DNA of 64,000 nucleotides from Batillaria attramentaria (Eukaryota; Mollusca; Gastropoda; Batillariidae). The notes beneath the pieces are model-generated. The model saw nothing but the letters and a program-made list of their open reading frames with translations. It was not told where the DNA came from and did no database searches. The stretch spans positions 1,142,501 through 1,206,500 of the forward strand of contig JACVVK020000094.1 of the NCBI GenBank assembly GCA_018292915.2, given 5' to 3'. The position numbers and the translations under genes were made by a program. Of the stretch, positions 43,922-57,654 are shown one piece after another. Position 1 is the stretch's first letter. Each line of letters opens with the position of its first letter.

Positions 43922-43926
43922 GTGTC

Positions 43927-44144
43927 AACTTCAGCATGTGGGCTTATCAGTGAAATAAGTATTGCCACGGTTTGCAGAGACTGACAAGCATGTCTTTCTA
44001 CAATAAAGACTCGATCGCTACTCTGTCACCGTGACCGCTACAATTTTCTCTAGCAGTCACGGAGGCGACAATTACACAGTGTATGCACAAACATACCATG
44101 GAATGCGATGACATGTACGGTTTATCACATAAGCATTTTATAGA

Positions 44145-44199
<55 letters not shown>

Positions 44200-47100
44200 G
44201 TTAATCTCGAGTCACTACCGGCTTCACCGCTTTGGACCATTGTATTTACAGATTCTTGATCATTTGGGCAGCAAACACGACAAACCGAACAGAATAAACA
44301 GTGCTACATGGATAACGGGTTATCCTCTGTCAGCCATTTGGTCAATATAGGCTAGAAATCCACCTAGTGACGCGTGCTTGGCTGTTCCCAATACAGAATC
44401 TATGACACTAGCCGGGCTAGTCGGGTAGCAGACAAGAGGTGACATGTTGGAAGGTAACCCAAAAAGGACTGTGAGACACACTCAATCTATGCCAGGGAGG
44501 AAACCAACCACAACAACAAACCAACGAAAAACTGTGTCTAGGTTAGAAACAAAATCTCACGCTGTTGTGGCGACGAACTAATGCTGTTTATACTGCGCAT
44601 TTATAGTGAACCACATTCACGTCAAAAACAAACAAAACAAAAGTGTTAAGAAAAATAATGTGACGGCGGCGGCACTAGTTGTAAGAAAAAAAAATGTCAA
44701 GATTAATGTCAACACTGAGAAGGCATATGCGCAACACAGAGGTTTTTAACGACAAACTTGCAGACAATTTCTCTGCAGTCAGTATTTTTCATGCTTTGGG
44801 ACGCAAGAGGAATCAGTATCAATACCATCTACGAGTGTGGAATTCGTTTTCAAAGAAGAGGCCAACTTCAAGTTTCGACTTTTTAGAAAAAGTTTTTGGA
44901 CACGATCCTTTACCACTGGGTATCGTCTTACAGGATCTGTGATATGCATGGAGCGCGTGCGCTCGTGCGCGTGTGTGTGTGTGTTGTTTCGTTTCCTTGT
45001 GTGGCGCTCTGTTATTTCTAGGTCTTCTCTAAAAACGTTCCAGTTTCAACTAATCTTTACCAAGGATCACTGACCTCAGCAGCATTCCTCATCCAGTCAT
45101 TTTTTCCTCGTGATTAACAATTTAACAATAAATCATTGTTTCTCGAGGAAAAAAAGACTGATGGTGATAAAATCACAAGAACTGGGGGCGTGTTTTGTGC
45201 TAGTGAATCCGGTTAGACGCTAGCACGCTGTTGCGTCTTTTGCTCACAGTAGAGGAACTAAACCGAAAAATCCACCGCAGCCGTGAGGTAGCTTGCTCCC
45301 CTGCTGTCCCTGACCTGTGCTGTCCACCAAATAGCACGTGATTTTCCGGTTTAAGCGCTTAGAACTATTATTTGTTTATAGAGCTATACAAGTATTGTCA
45401 ATATCAGGATCAAGTTATTATTGAATAGTCCAACACTGTCCAATGTAAGTGCGGTTTTTTTTGTGTTTTTTTTTTTTTTTTTTGGGGGGGGGGATGCAAT
45501 ATAAATTAACTCTGGCGAGCAGTTATGGCAAAATCATTAAATAAAGCCGTTCATTGTTGTTGCTTTTTATTCACATGTTGTAGAAATAACGGCGGCGGTG
45601 GTGGTGATGGGTTTCACGGTTTAAGTCTGTCTAGTGCGCGAGTGTTTCAGGCCCTGTAACTATAGCTGGCGCAACAACATGTAAATGAAATGGCCTGATC
45701 AAAAGCTTCGTTACAGTAGCAGCTAGCCCTACACCCCACCCTCTAGTTCTTCTGTAAGTACAGCCCACACGCCAACAACTTTCGCCGGTCAACCATACAC
45801 AGCTACGACCCACCAGTCACGGGCAGGCATACTCTACTGGGCTGTTAGACCTTACGTAATAGGCGAAAACAACCAAAACACTTGACTTGACTTGGCTTAA
45901 TCCAGTGTTCGCGTTCTACGCATATTTGTTCTCAGTTAGATTCCTGTCATAATTACAGTCCGCATGACCATGAACACTGGATTATGTAACGCCAAGGTTA
46001 TGAGACTTTCCCCAAAGGGCGCTTTGTTCTTTGACACGGTTCTGAAAAATAGTGGTGTTATTCACTCTCTCTCTCTCTCACACACACACACAGTTACTCT
46101 CAAATCATCAGTCACATGCTAATCTTTCATCACGTGGCCGATCTAATCATAAACTCGTGCATAATTATGATCTGTTCTTCGCTCTTACTCTTTATTTTTA
46201 AATAAAAAGACACAATTTCAAAAGCAAACCGCAAATCAGTTTGCACCGGTTGCAAAGTGGGAAAAAAAAAAGCACAAAGAGAAAAGAAAACACAAACATG
46301 CATCACACTTCTTACACAGGACAGCACTTGCACAGTTCAACTTTAATTTGCAAAGGCATCAGTACCATTGATACCTTCTAATTATGTGAAAACATCATTC
46401 CTTTCCAGACCACAAACAGTAATGACATCATGTGTGTATACTGCAAGAGCAAAATAAATGAACTGAATGAAAAATAAACAAACACACAAACAGCTAACAA
46501 AACAACAAACTAAAGAAGCATAAATTAGTAAGTAAACTTCTGCTGAGGTTAATCGGCCATGAAAAATCAGCAATGCAAAACATTTTCCTTAAACTGCATT
46601 TGTTTGGATGGCATTCCTTTTTGCCAGGCACATGCTCCAGACATTCCCTCTCCTTTTTCTTGGGATTTTTCATGTTTGTTGTTGTTGTCTCATTGTCGGT
46701 GTTGCTCGTGATGGTCCTATGGCAAAACTACTTTTAATTGCATCGTATGTGATATGCAATTCATTATCAGAGGAGAATCCTACAATGACAAAGCAGTTTC
46801 ACCGAACTGGGCATCTTTACACTTGAGTCAACATCCCTGTGAATCCATTCACACGACAGCGATCTCATTGCTGTTGTTTTGATTTTGTTTTGATTTCAAA
46901 ATCAAAATGTCAAGTTATGTTTTTCCCGCTTTCGTTCTTAAAGATCTGTATCTGGAAGCGAAACAGCATTGCTTGTACCAAGCAAGGGTACTCAAGAGAA
47001 AGCGTATGCAGCTTGCCTACCTATTATACTCAAAAACTACCTTCCATGGCGGCCTCACTGACCAGTGTTCCTACAAAAGCTAGACACAAAAGAACAGACT

Positions 47101-47642
47101 GGAAAGAAGAATGAAAAATAGTTTAATGAGAAGATGCAAGTAATCACCATCTTTGTCTTGTAATAAATGTTGGGGCAAGAACATTTCTTTAGGCAAGGAG
47201 AGGAGGGGGGGGGGGGGATGCTGTGTGAGTCTCATCACTAATTTTCCCATGAAGGACTCCGAAGTGGCCAGAAACCATTTTACGTTACATGAACAGTGAT
47301 TATCCATATCACAGATCAGACTCCCGTCTCAAAATCTCTGATTCCTTTTCTTAAACTTACACGCATACACATTCAACATGTACACACATTACATGGGTAC
47401 CTTACGAACCAAACCAACCCAAAATTGGAACAGTTTCAACGACAACCTAGGGGAGACTTCTGTGAGATGGGATTGCATGTGTACAGACTTTTCCATGTGC
47501 AGAGATGCCTGCCTCAACTACGTGTGGCATGTATATACTATCACAAAAACTGTGTACAGAATAAATACCAGTCTAACACAAAGGCTTTTTGTTGTAACAA
47601 ACTCCGTCTTGTCACAACCCTGCAAAAAAAATCATTCAAGAC

Positions 47643-47676
<34 letters not shown>

Positions 47677-48699
47677 TACATACACACACACAGGCATGCG
47701 CACATAACCTGTTCTCAGCAGGCCTACCCCTCCACACAATAACAGCTAAACAGGACTTAAAAAAATAATAATAAAAGAATTCATAAATATATTTACCAAT
47801 ACTCCTCCGCAAAAGAAAATTTAGCATTTTTCTTAAGGTTTAATCCTGATGTACATTTTGATCCTGGTAAAGTCAAACACCAAGTACATCACAGAAAAAT
47901 GAGGCTAAAGTTTACATTTTGAGAAAGAACTATTGATTCAATTCCTGTGAAAAGACAGACACAACAGCATTTTCTTCCGCAGTTCCTGTGATCCTACATT
48001 TTCCACGTCTGACATTCCAGGATGATAAACAAGAACAATAAAAATCACCCGTATCATCGTTTATTTAGTAACTATGAGAAATGTATCCAGAAAGAGAGAA
48101 AAGAATGCCAAAATATAATGACGTCACTGCTGTATATCAGCTTAAAGCGCTCTTGACAAACACATAAAATCATCCACGTAATCTAAAGGGAAAAAAATCC
48201 TATTGACCCACTGGAAAAGTAAAACTGATCGATCTACGTCTTTATGCCACAACGGGTGATATACCAAAAGGACCAAAGACAAATCTACGTAGTGGTACAT
48301 GTACTTCAGTACAACAAAGGATAACATGTATATACATATCCTGACATGGGAGCAGAAAGGGAGGGAGAGGGAGGGGGAGGGTGGGGGGGGGGAGGGAGGG
48401 AGGGAGATATACATACCAAAGTACACCTGGAACACGCTGGCTCATCACTCTCTGTGCACAACAGCCAAACCGAATCTAACATGACCATGTTTCAATGGGA
48501 GACTCAGCAGGCCTGAAGGTCAGGTACTGATCTGCAATTTCTGAATGACACACTGCTGCACATGCTGGGGTACTTTCCTCCACTCTTTGCTGAAGGTTTG
48601 AAGACATGATACAAAACAATCAATCTCCGTACTGAAACACAACACAATGCCTGCATTCACTTCCACAGACCACCATTGTCCGAAACAATCAACTGAAGA
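43927..48699. other. gene-poor stretch; right part possibly STUB1 3' UTR
   Basis: No coding exon recognised. From about 46200 to 48699 the DNA is AT-rich and nearly free of SINEs and MITEs, and it lies directly downstream of the STUB1 stop, so a long 3' UTR is possible. Minus-strand AATAAA hexamers are at 48060-48065 and 46191-46196. The left part (43927-46100) holds an AC microsatellite at 44149-44194 and T/G homopolymers near 45466-45492. Confidence 0.4.
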
Positions 48700-51600
48700 T
48701 CAATAGTCCTCGGCCCACGGATTAGACTCGAGGAAATTGTCTATGACCTCCTTCATGGCTAGATTTGGAATTAGCTGATCCTGTGTGAGATTTGTCCGTG
48801 TTACTGGGTCAAAATGACCAACCCTCTGCAACAAAAGAAAAGAAAAGTTCATACAGACGCAACACATTCATGTGGTGTACAAGTACATCAAACTAGAAAT
48901 TCTGCTTTACATATGAAAATCAAGCCTGAAACACTCAGTAATCAGGCTTTCCTGTCAAAATATAATTATTTTTCTGGTATGTACAGTGTAAACCTGACAG
49001 TCTTGTCAATCAAACTCCACTGAAATGATGAGCATTGATCAAAACAGACAATCTCTTAGTCGTGGTAACTCTTAGACACAGTTGCTAAACTTATTTCCCT
49101 CCTTGCATGGGTAAATTTCCCAAATTTATTGAGAAATTTGGGCTTTGCACCTACCAGGTATTTAAAATTCCAGCTGAACAACATATATACAGTGTAGCAC
49201 ACAGGAATGAGTCTTTTTATGGACTACCTTTATAAGTGCACCTTGTCTGAAAACAGAAGCATTTCTTAATCTACAAAAGTTGAACTATATAATAATAATA
49301 ATAATAATTTATTTATATAGCGCTTAATCTACATGTAAGGTAGTTCGAAGTGCTTAGAGTACAGGTAAAGAGACAGATAGACATGAAGGTTCAGGGCCAG
49401 GGCAACTGCATGTATGGTACTTAATAAGGAGATGGAGAAAGATGGAGGGAGGTTAGACGGAGCTTTGAGATGAAAACAGGTAGGTTTTTAGATTTGTTTT
49501 GAAGGTTTCGAGGGAGGTTGACTGGCGGAGCGAAAGAGGCAGAGAAATCCAGGCTTTTGGACCAGCGTAGGAGAAGGCTCGAGAGCCAACAGAAGAAAGT
49601 TTAGTGCAAACTCTCAAACAACCATCAAAAACAAAAGTTTTACCTGCAAGTGTTCAATGATATCTTTCTTATCATATGTAATACCACTTGGTGTGATCAC
49701 AGGCTCCCTCATAATTTCAAAGCTGATCCTGCCACACAGATTATCTGGGACATCACGTTTCTGCAACAAACAGTGTTTATTTAGAAGGATTTGCCAACGC
49801 AGAGCATTCTGTTGTTGTTGTTGTTATAGACATCTTTGTCAAAAGCAAAGAACAATAGAAAGAAATGATAAGCACACACACAAACGACTGTCCCTATCAA
49901 TGTCTTCTGCACACGTTTTGTCATCTTCTCTCTCTCAGGCTGGGGAACTGCTGAGGGAAAAAAGACTGTAAACTAGCCTGAGGTGCAGTGGCAGCGCCCT
50001 GCTGGGGCACTACCTGACAGACACTGTCCATGCACATTCAAATCGGAAAAACATGTCAAGCTTGTTTCCTGCAACTGAGGCGTATCGCTTCCATACATTC
50101 TTGCCTCTCAGACACCACCTGCGCCAAGCTGGTCACAGCGTTCGTAACTTCCCGCCTAGACTATTGTAATTCTGTTCTTGCTGGCCTTCCCGCGGAACAG
50201 ATCGCGCGCCTGCAAAGAGTACAAAACAGTGCTGCCCGTCTGGTGCTGAGGAAAGGCATGCGAGACCACATCACACCGCTTTTGAAATCACTGCACTGGC
50301 TGCCAGTCAGTTTTTTTTCCGCATTAAATACAAGTTGGCAGTTCTAGCCTACCGTCATTTCGATGATACTCTCCCGCCTTATCTGTCTGCCTCACTCTGC
50401 ACCTACATTCCGTCCCGTACCCTCCGCTCATCTAATGACAAGCTACTCAAGGTCCCTAAGATAAACCTGAAAACTTATGGTGAACGATGTTTCCGTTTTG
50501 CCGCCCCTACAGTCTGGAACTCTCTACCTATGGGGCTGAGACAACAACCATCTTTATCAGCTTTTAGATCTGGACTGAAAACCCACCTTTTTCAACAGGC
50601 TTTCAACTGATGTGTCTTTGTATTGTGTGATGTGATTGACGTGTTTGTCTGTATAGTGTCCCCATCGATGAGTGCATCCTTGCCGTTGGAGATGGGGCTT
50701 GCGTGTCTCCATGACCCCGAGAGCTATGCCGGCGGGAGATTCGTCTCCTGGTAGGGCCACCCATGCTGGACAGGTCGAAGGGTAGAGGCCAGACGAAGCG
50801 CACTCACTGGTCCTCCAGGTTGGGGGTTTGAGTAGGGCTAACAACCCAACTCTTTAAAAACAAAACCTGTTACAGAAACTACAACCACAGATCTACAACG
50901 CAACTTGGTCCAGGAAGAGTCCTCTCTAGTAGAGCCCATGACGCGAGCTGGTGAAAGCCCTCGGGAAGCCAGTGCGCCGACTACTCTTCTGACAGCCAAG
51001 ACCAAAGCCAGGATAGGGACCTGGAACATCCGAACCCTATACGAAACAGGAAAGACAGCACAAGTGAGTCAAGAAATGCATAGATACAATCTGAAGCTGC
51101 TCGGCCTATGTGAGACAAGATGGACAGGAACAGGACGCACTCGACTCACCTCCGGAGACACCATCCTCTACTCCGGACACGAAGACGGCCAACCACACAT
51201 GCACGGAGTAGCGTTGCTGATGACACCTGAAGCAACACAAGCACTATTGTCCTGGGAACCAGTGTCACCAAGGATCCTGAGCGCCAGATTCAACTCAAAG
51301 GGCAGGAAAGTCACCATCCTCCAGTGCTACGCTCCCACCAACATGGCCGATGAGGAAGAAAAGGAGAACTTTTACGAGCAGCTCCAAGCCGTCCTCGACA
51401 AAGCACCGAGAAGAGACCTGAAGATCCTCATGGGAGACCTCAACGCCAAAGTGGGCACCGACAACACAGACAGAGAACTCATCATGGGCAAACACGGAAC
51501 AGGGACACAGAACGAGAACGGAGAGCTCTTCACAGAATTCTGCACCACCAACGACCTGGTCATCGGAGGCACCATATTCCCCCACAAGACCATCCACAAA

Positions 51601-54600
51601 ACCACCTGGACATCACCGGACGGAAGAACTGTAAACCAGATCGACCACATCACCATCGGCAGGAAGTGACGAAGAAGCTTGCTGGACGTCCGAGCAAAGC
51701 GGGGAGCTGATGCAGCCTCAGACCATCACCTCGTCATTGCAGCGATCAAGATCAAGCTGAAGGCCTACAGAGACCAGGCGGACAGACCATCCCACAAGTA
51801 CAACGTGCACAGTCTGAAGGAGAGCGTCAAGACCAACGCCTTCAGATGTGAGCTGAGGAACAGATTCAGCGCTCTCGACACACTTCCTGAAGAGACAATC
51901 GAGGAGCACTGGCACGACCTGCGAGAAACCTGGACAGCAACATGCAGGGAAGTGCTGGGAAAGAAGACGAGACAACACAAAGAGTGGCTTACATCTGACA
52001 CCTGGGACCTCATCACAGAGAGGAAACGCCTGAAAGACCTGATCAACCACACTGACGACCAAGACGACAAGCGCGACCTGCAGGCTCAATACTGGGACGT
52101 CAACCGGCAGGTCAAGAGGAGCGCAAGGAACGACAAGAGGAACTTCATCAACGACCTCACAGAAGAAGCAGAAACAGCAGCAGGACAACGGAACATGAAA
52201 CGGCTCTACGAAATAACAAGGACACTCTCTGGGAAAAATAACAACCCCACCAGACCAGTCAAAGACAAGAACGGACAAATCATCACCAAAGAGGAAGACC
52301 AAAGGACAAGGTGGGCTGAACACTTTAAGGAAACGCTCAACAGGCCTCCACCACCAGTCCCACCAGACATACCACCGGCAGCCCAGCTACTCGACATCAG
52401 CACCAACCCCCCTACCAAGACCGAGATCATCAAAGCCATCAAGTCCCTCAAGTCTGGCAAAGCAGCAGGCCCCGACGGCATACCACCAGAAGCCCTCAAG
52501 GCCGACATCCAGACCTCCACCGACATGCTGCACCCGCTCCTGAGGAAGATCTGGGAGAGCGAGAGCGTGCCACAAGACTGGAAGAAGGGACACCTGGTAA
52601 AGCTGCCAAAGAAAGGGGACCTCTCATCCTGTAGCAACTGGCGAGGCATCATGCTCTTGTCCATACCAGGGAAGGTTCTCACCAGGATCATCCTGGAGAG
52701 GCTGAAGACCGCGCTGGACAAGACACTCCGGGAGGAACAGGCAGGATTCCGCAACGACCGATCCTGCACTGATCACATAGCCACGATGAGGATCATCATC
52801 GAGCAGTCCCTGGAGTGGCAGACCCCCCTGTACAGCACCTTCGTTGACTTCCAGAAGGCGTTCGACAGTGTTGACAGGGAGGTCATCTGGAAGCTGATGT
52901 CTCACTACGGTTTTCCACCAAAGTTTGTCAACATCATCCGACAGCTGTACGAAGATGCCACCTGCCAGGTAATCCACGACAGGAAACTGACAGAACCATT
53001 CACAGTACGGACCGGCGTTCGTCAAGGCTGCATCCTCTCACCCACAATCTTCCTGATGGTGGTCGACTGGGTCATGAGGCAAGCCACCGACGGTAAGAGG
53101 ACAGGGATCCAGTGGACCTTCAGCAAACAGCTCGAGGACCTGGATTTCGCGGACGACATCGCCCTCCTCTCCCACAAGCAACAAGATGCGCAGGAGAAGC
53201 TGAACAGAGTCGCCGAAGAAGCTGAGAAGACCGGCCTCAAGATCAACATCAGCAAGACCGAAGTCATGAGAGTCAACCACAAACAGCACGACCCCATCCA
53301 GCTGCACCAGGAAGACATCAAAGAGGTGGACAAGTTTATCTACCTCGGCAGCGTTGTCAGCAAGGATGGAGGAACGGACGAAGACATCAAGAGCCGCACC
53401 AACAAAGCCAGACATGCCTTTCGCACTCTGCGCCCCATCTGGAGATCCACAGCCCTATCCCTGCGAAACAAGATCCGGATCTTCAACTCAAATGTGAAGT
53501 CGGTCCTACTCTATGGCTCGGAGACATGGCGCACCACCAAGACAGGCTCCCACAGGCTGCAAACCTTCATCAACAGATGCCTCCGCAACATTCTCAACAT
53601 CAGATACCCACTGGTGATCACCAACCAAGACCTCTGGGAGCGAACAAGACAGGTCCCCATCGAGCAGGAGATCAAGAAAAGGAAATGGGGATGGATCGGA
53701 CACACTTTGCGAAAGCCAACATCAAATGTCACCAGGCAGTCCCTTGATTGGAACCCCCAGGGAAAGCGCAAAGTGGGCCGACCGAAGCAGACCTGGCAGA
53801 GGAGTACGGACGCTGAAGCCAAGGCCGCCGGAACGACGTGGGCCGAACTAAAGAGGGCGTCCCAGAACCGAGTGCGCTGGCGGAGTGTGGTTGCAGCCCT
53901 ATGTTCCCCAAGGAATAAAGAGGACTAAACTAAACTAAACTCTGTATAGTGTGAATGTGTATGAGTGATGTGTGTTAGCGCAATGAGTCACTGTTTTTGA
54001 GAAGTGCGCTATATAAATGAAATTTTTTTTTTTTTTTATTTTACCTGGAAAACGCCCCACTTCAGAAAACAAATTTTAGCATTTTACAGGCAATTAGTAG
54101 CCTCTCCTGGCACCCAAAAGTATACTGCCATAGTACTGACATGTACATCTCCAAAAATGAAGTTAGATTGTCCCATACGGCATTAGATGTAGCATGGAAC
54201 ATAATTGTGTGTGTGCAACCTTTTTCTTCCTTCCTTTCCTTTGGCTGAAACTTTTTTTTTTTTTTGCTGAAAGAGAAGGAAATTTGGCTGAAAATTGCCC
54301 AAGACTGAAAATTACCCAGCCTGCTCTCTTATCCTAGTTTTGGAAAGGTGAATGGGTAAGGGACATAACTAACCAATACTTACTTTTCTTCTATCATCCA
54401 GCTGAGCAAAAAGTTCATTGACATCTTTTAGCCGCAAATCCTGCAAGCAAACAGAGCAAAGGTTTCAATCACACAAAAACGTTTACCAGGGTGCATGTAC
54501 CGTATAAAACAGATTACTTCACACCACATTGTACTTTTATTGAGCTTTTCTCAGATGCAGTCAGTCATTTACAAATATTATTCTCTCAAATATGCTGTGC

Positions 54601-55361
54601 ACCAAAATCAAAGAAAGTCTGCAATAAACACTTTGTGCAAATTTCACCATAATGCTCTCTCAGTCTCACGCCAGTTAGGCCTATGTCATATGGGAGACAT
54701 TTTGCTGTGTTCCTTGTTTGCCACAACATGCCTTTACTCTAATTTTTCCGGCTTGTGTTTGAGCCGTGTTCAATGACGATGTTTGTTCGGACTGAAACAC
54801 CTCCCATGTGACATCAGCTTTAGTAACAGTTTTTTGTACTGCTGTTGTGGATCTGCATGCAGGCAGAAATGAATTCAGCCGATACACTCACATGTTCATA
54901 CTCTATCCTGTCCACTTCTTCTGTGTAGTCGTTATCTCCAGCTCCTTTCTTGGCCTTCTCAGTAAGCCTTTTTAGAGAAAAAAAGTTGTAAAATTACTTT
55001 ACATGTAACATGTATTGCAAGTCTGCAATGAAAAGTTTGTTACGTCAATTAACACATAACATGATGTTCTTTCATACCCATAGATTGACTAGAACAGAAC
55101 AAACTTTTTAAAAAACGAACAACAACAACTAAAAAACTATTTCTCAACTTATCCCTGTGAAAAAAATGAAACTTACACATGACACAGAGCATGTCACTGC
55201 AGTGCAGCCAACATCTGCCTAATATTGAACTATTCTGTTCAAGTCTGCTAAATACTTCAAATAACATTTGGATGAAAGCTGGGGTGCTCTGAAGCCTTAA
55301 CTAAACTGAAACTATCTAAGTGACTGACAGAACCTGCCTGTAGCACTCAACACAGAGCATT

Positions 55362-55397
<36 letters not shown>

Positions 55398-56060
55398 AGG
55401 AACAAAGGCGTTACTAATATATATATATACATGTATATCCATCTTGAAAGTATTCATACATGTATCTTAAATTCAAAATTGTCTTAACTACTTAAGACAG
55501 GCAGCTTCCATACTTCAGGCCACAATGAAGCGCCTAAACTATTTGATACTTCAGTCTATACATTCAGTTTATTATTATTAATCATTCATTCATGCAGCCA
55601 CAATGAGCAAGCATCTCAACAGGAATGAAGCTGAAAACTGATACATTTCATGACTTACAAACATACTGTGAAGAAACTGAGTCAGAAAATTTCTCCTGCC
55701 TACCGTTCTCTTTCCTCGTTGATGAGTTTGTTTATGTAAGACTGGAGGGAAATCTCTTGTTGGATCCGCTTTTCCTCAATCATATTCCACCGTCGCTTTT
55801 TGGCATGCCGTAGAGCGCTCGTTACTTCATCTCCAAAATTCAGTTTCTGCTCCTTAGCCAGGTCATGGGCTGAAATTTGCATCAAAACTGAACTTAAACA
55901 TAACTGAAGATTACACCAAATGAATTAAAATTTCTGAGCCACCAGAATGAGTACTAGAAAAAAACATGATACAGTCTACGAGAACGACCATTACCAGATA
56001 ACTGGGGGTTTTAGTCGCAAGTACCCCCCCCCCCCCCCACACACACACACACCTCCCCAC

Positions 56061-56132
<72 letters not shown>

Positions 56133-56544
56133 AGTAGCACTATCAGTAAACCCCTACCCAACAATGTTTCACTACATGTCTGCAGATGCTGTTTATATAG
56201 AACTAGAAATGGAAACATGTACACAAAGTGACTAACACTGCATAAACAGATCACATCAATTTTCATTTATAAATATAGGTTTGGACAAAATGGAAACACA
56301 GCCTTTAAATAAAAGCATGGTATCTTCTAAAAGAAAACTTACAAAACATACATGCATAAATGCATGTGATGTTGTAGCAGAGTGAAAGTCACATAGTTAG
56401 ATGAGTTATTATTAGTTACATGCGTTAATAGTTACATGCGTGGTATTAGTGTTAATTAGTATTAGTTTAATTACATTACTTTAAATGGTAAGAATTTGAA
56501 GCAGTATATAAGTATAATGTATAAAGAAGTATAAGTGATAAGTC

Positions 56545-56589
<45 letters not shown>

Positions 56590-57614
56590 CATTGCACACG
56601 CCCAGCACAGCTCACATAGCTAGAAACATGTGCATCACACATCAGTGGTATTCATTCAAGCATGACGGTCAGTGACTGGCAGTAGATTTATGAAAGACGT
56701 AGTAAACCGGTCTTGCCTTTTCTTTTGCTACACAGACAGCATGCTTTCTGCATGTCGAGTTGTGATCACAATACTAGTACTCACTGTCTGATACTCTATA
56801 CTGATACCATTCGAGTTACAGCCTGCTTCAGGAAAGGTTATACTGTCATGAGCCACCTGAACTGATTTTTGTCATACGTCTAACCTCTTGTTCCTCAAAT
56901 AAGGTATGTGTCATTGTATCAATGTACCAATGTAGTAAATTGTCAATAAAGTAATGTTTAACTGTACCTTTAGTATTATTGTAACTATGAATGGTTTTAT
57001 ATACACCGTTATCAAATTTATTATCGTAAGACTGATTATTGTAAAAGGGATTATTTGTAACTTGTAAGTTGTATTTTGTATTTTGTAACTGTTCATAAGT
57101 TCAGTTGTAACTGTTAGTCTAGACGTTGATTGCCTGACTTTATATTTCAGGGTTTGAACTTGAAACTGAACGTGAACGATGGAGATGTTATGCTAATGGT
57201 CCCGACTTCGACATTAAAAGATCAGCTTACCACTGTTCTCCACGCTTTGAGTTGAACCCTTCGTGTGTCTGCGTGTGTTAATTTCTCCGCCACTACACAC
57301 ACCCCACTACAATGTCTTCCGTTTATAAAACCTATAGTATGCGTAGAATTTCCACTGACTAGTTCCATTATGAGATGGACTACACTATAGCAGCTTACAG
57401 AATCACAGAACTCACCTTTCATAAGATGTGAAATGGCTTCATCATACATGCTCATCTCAACCATAGCCTGGCCCAGAAAGAAATGGCCTTTGACAAGGTT
57501 ACGATCTAGTTCCAGTGCCCTCTGACAGTCTTGTGCTGCCAACTCCCAACTCCGCAGCTTCAGGTAGCACAAGGCACGGTTTGTGAAGTAAGTTGGTGTG
57601 CTGGGATTTTTCAT

Positions 57615-57654
<40 letters not shown>

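Larger units (their letters stand above)
39024..43926 (+). mobile_element. full-length Ty3/gypsy LTR retrotransposon with 5-bp target duplication
   Basis: Direct repeat GTGTC at 39024-39028 and 43922-43926 flanks LTRs 39029-39226 and 43724-43921 (198 bp each, no difference found by eye). Primer binding site begins TGGTGTCAGAAGTG at 39227, right after the 5' LTR. A polypurine tract (AAAAGGGGGAGA) ends at 43723. The single frame between them encodes Gag-Pol, with no env-like frame after it; 43221-43710 is non-coding. LTR identity plus open frame indicates very recent insertion. Confidence 0.97.
50025..54035 (+). mobile_element. 5'-truncated L2/CR1-like LINE, split by the RTE-like LINE
   Basis: Left part 50025-50659 encodes the last part of an L2/CR1-type reverse transcriptase: [41 protein letters not shown], then after a frame slip in a T8 run near 50312 [32 protein letters not shown] and [11 protein letters not shown] plus TGA. 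Right part 53941-54035 is its 3' UTR, ending GCGCTATATAAATGAAA and poly(T). The frame slip and 5' truncation mean it is dead. Confidence 0.9.

Noticed and set aside
44694..44942. Possible 82-aa gene
   Set aside because: No recognised motif or splice partner; chance frame in intergenic DNA.
46608..47742. Several 70-150 codon frames downstream of STUB1
   Set aside because: Low-complexity or AT-rich chance frames in what is more likely 3' UTR or spacer.
51718..53822. Minus-strand frames of 100-200 codons across the RTE-like LINE
   Set aside because: Shadows of the GC-rich sense frame, no family similarity.
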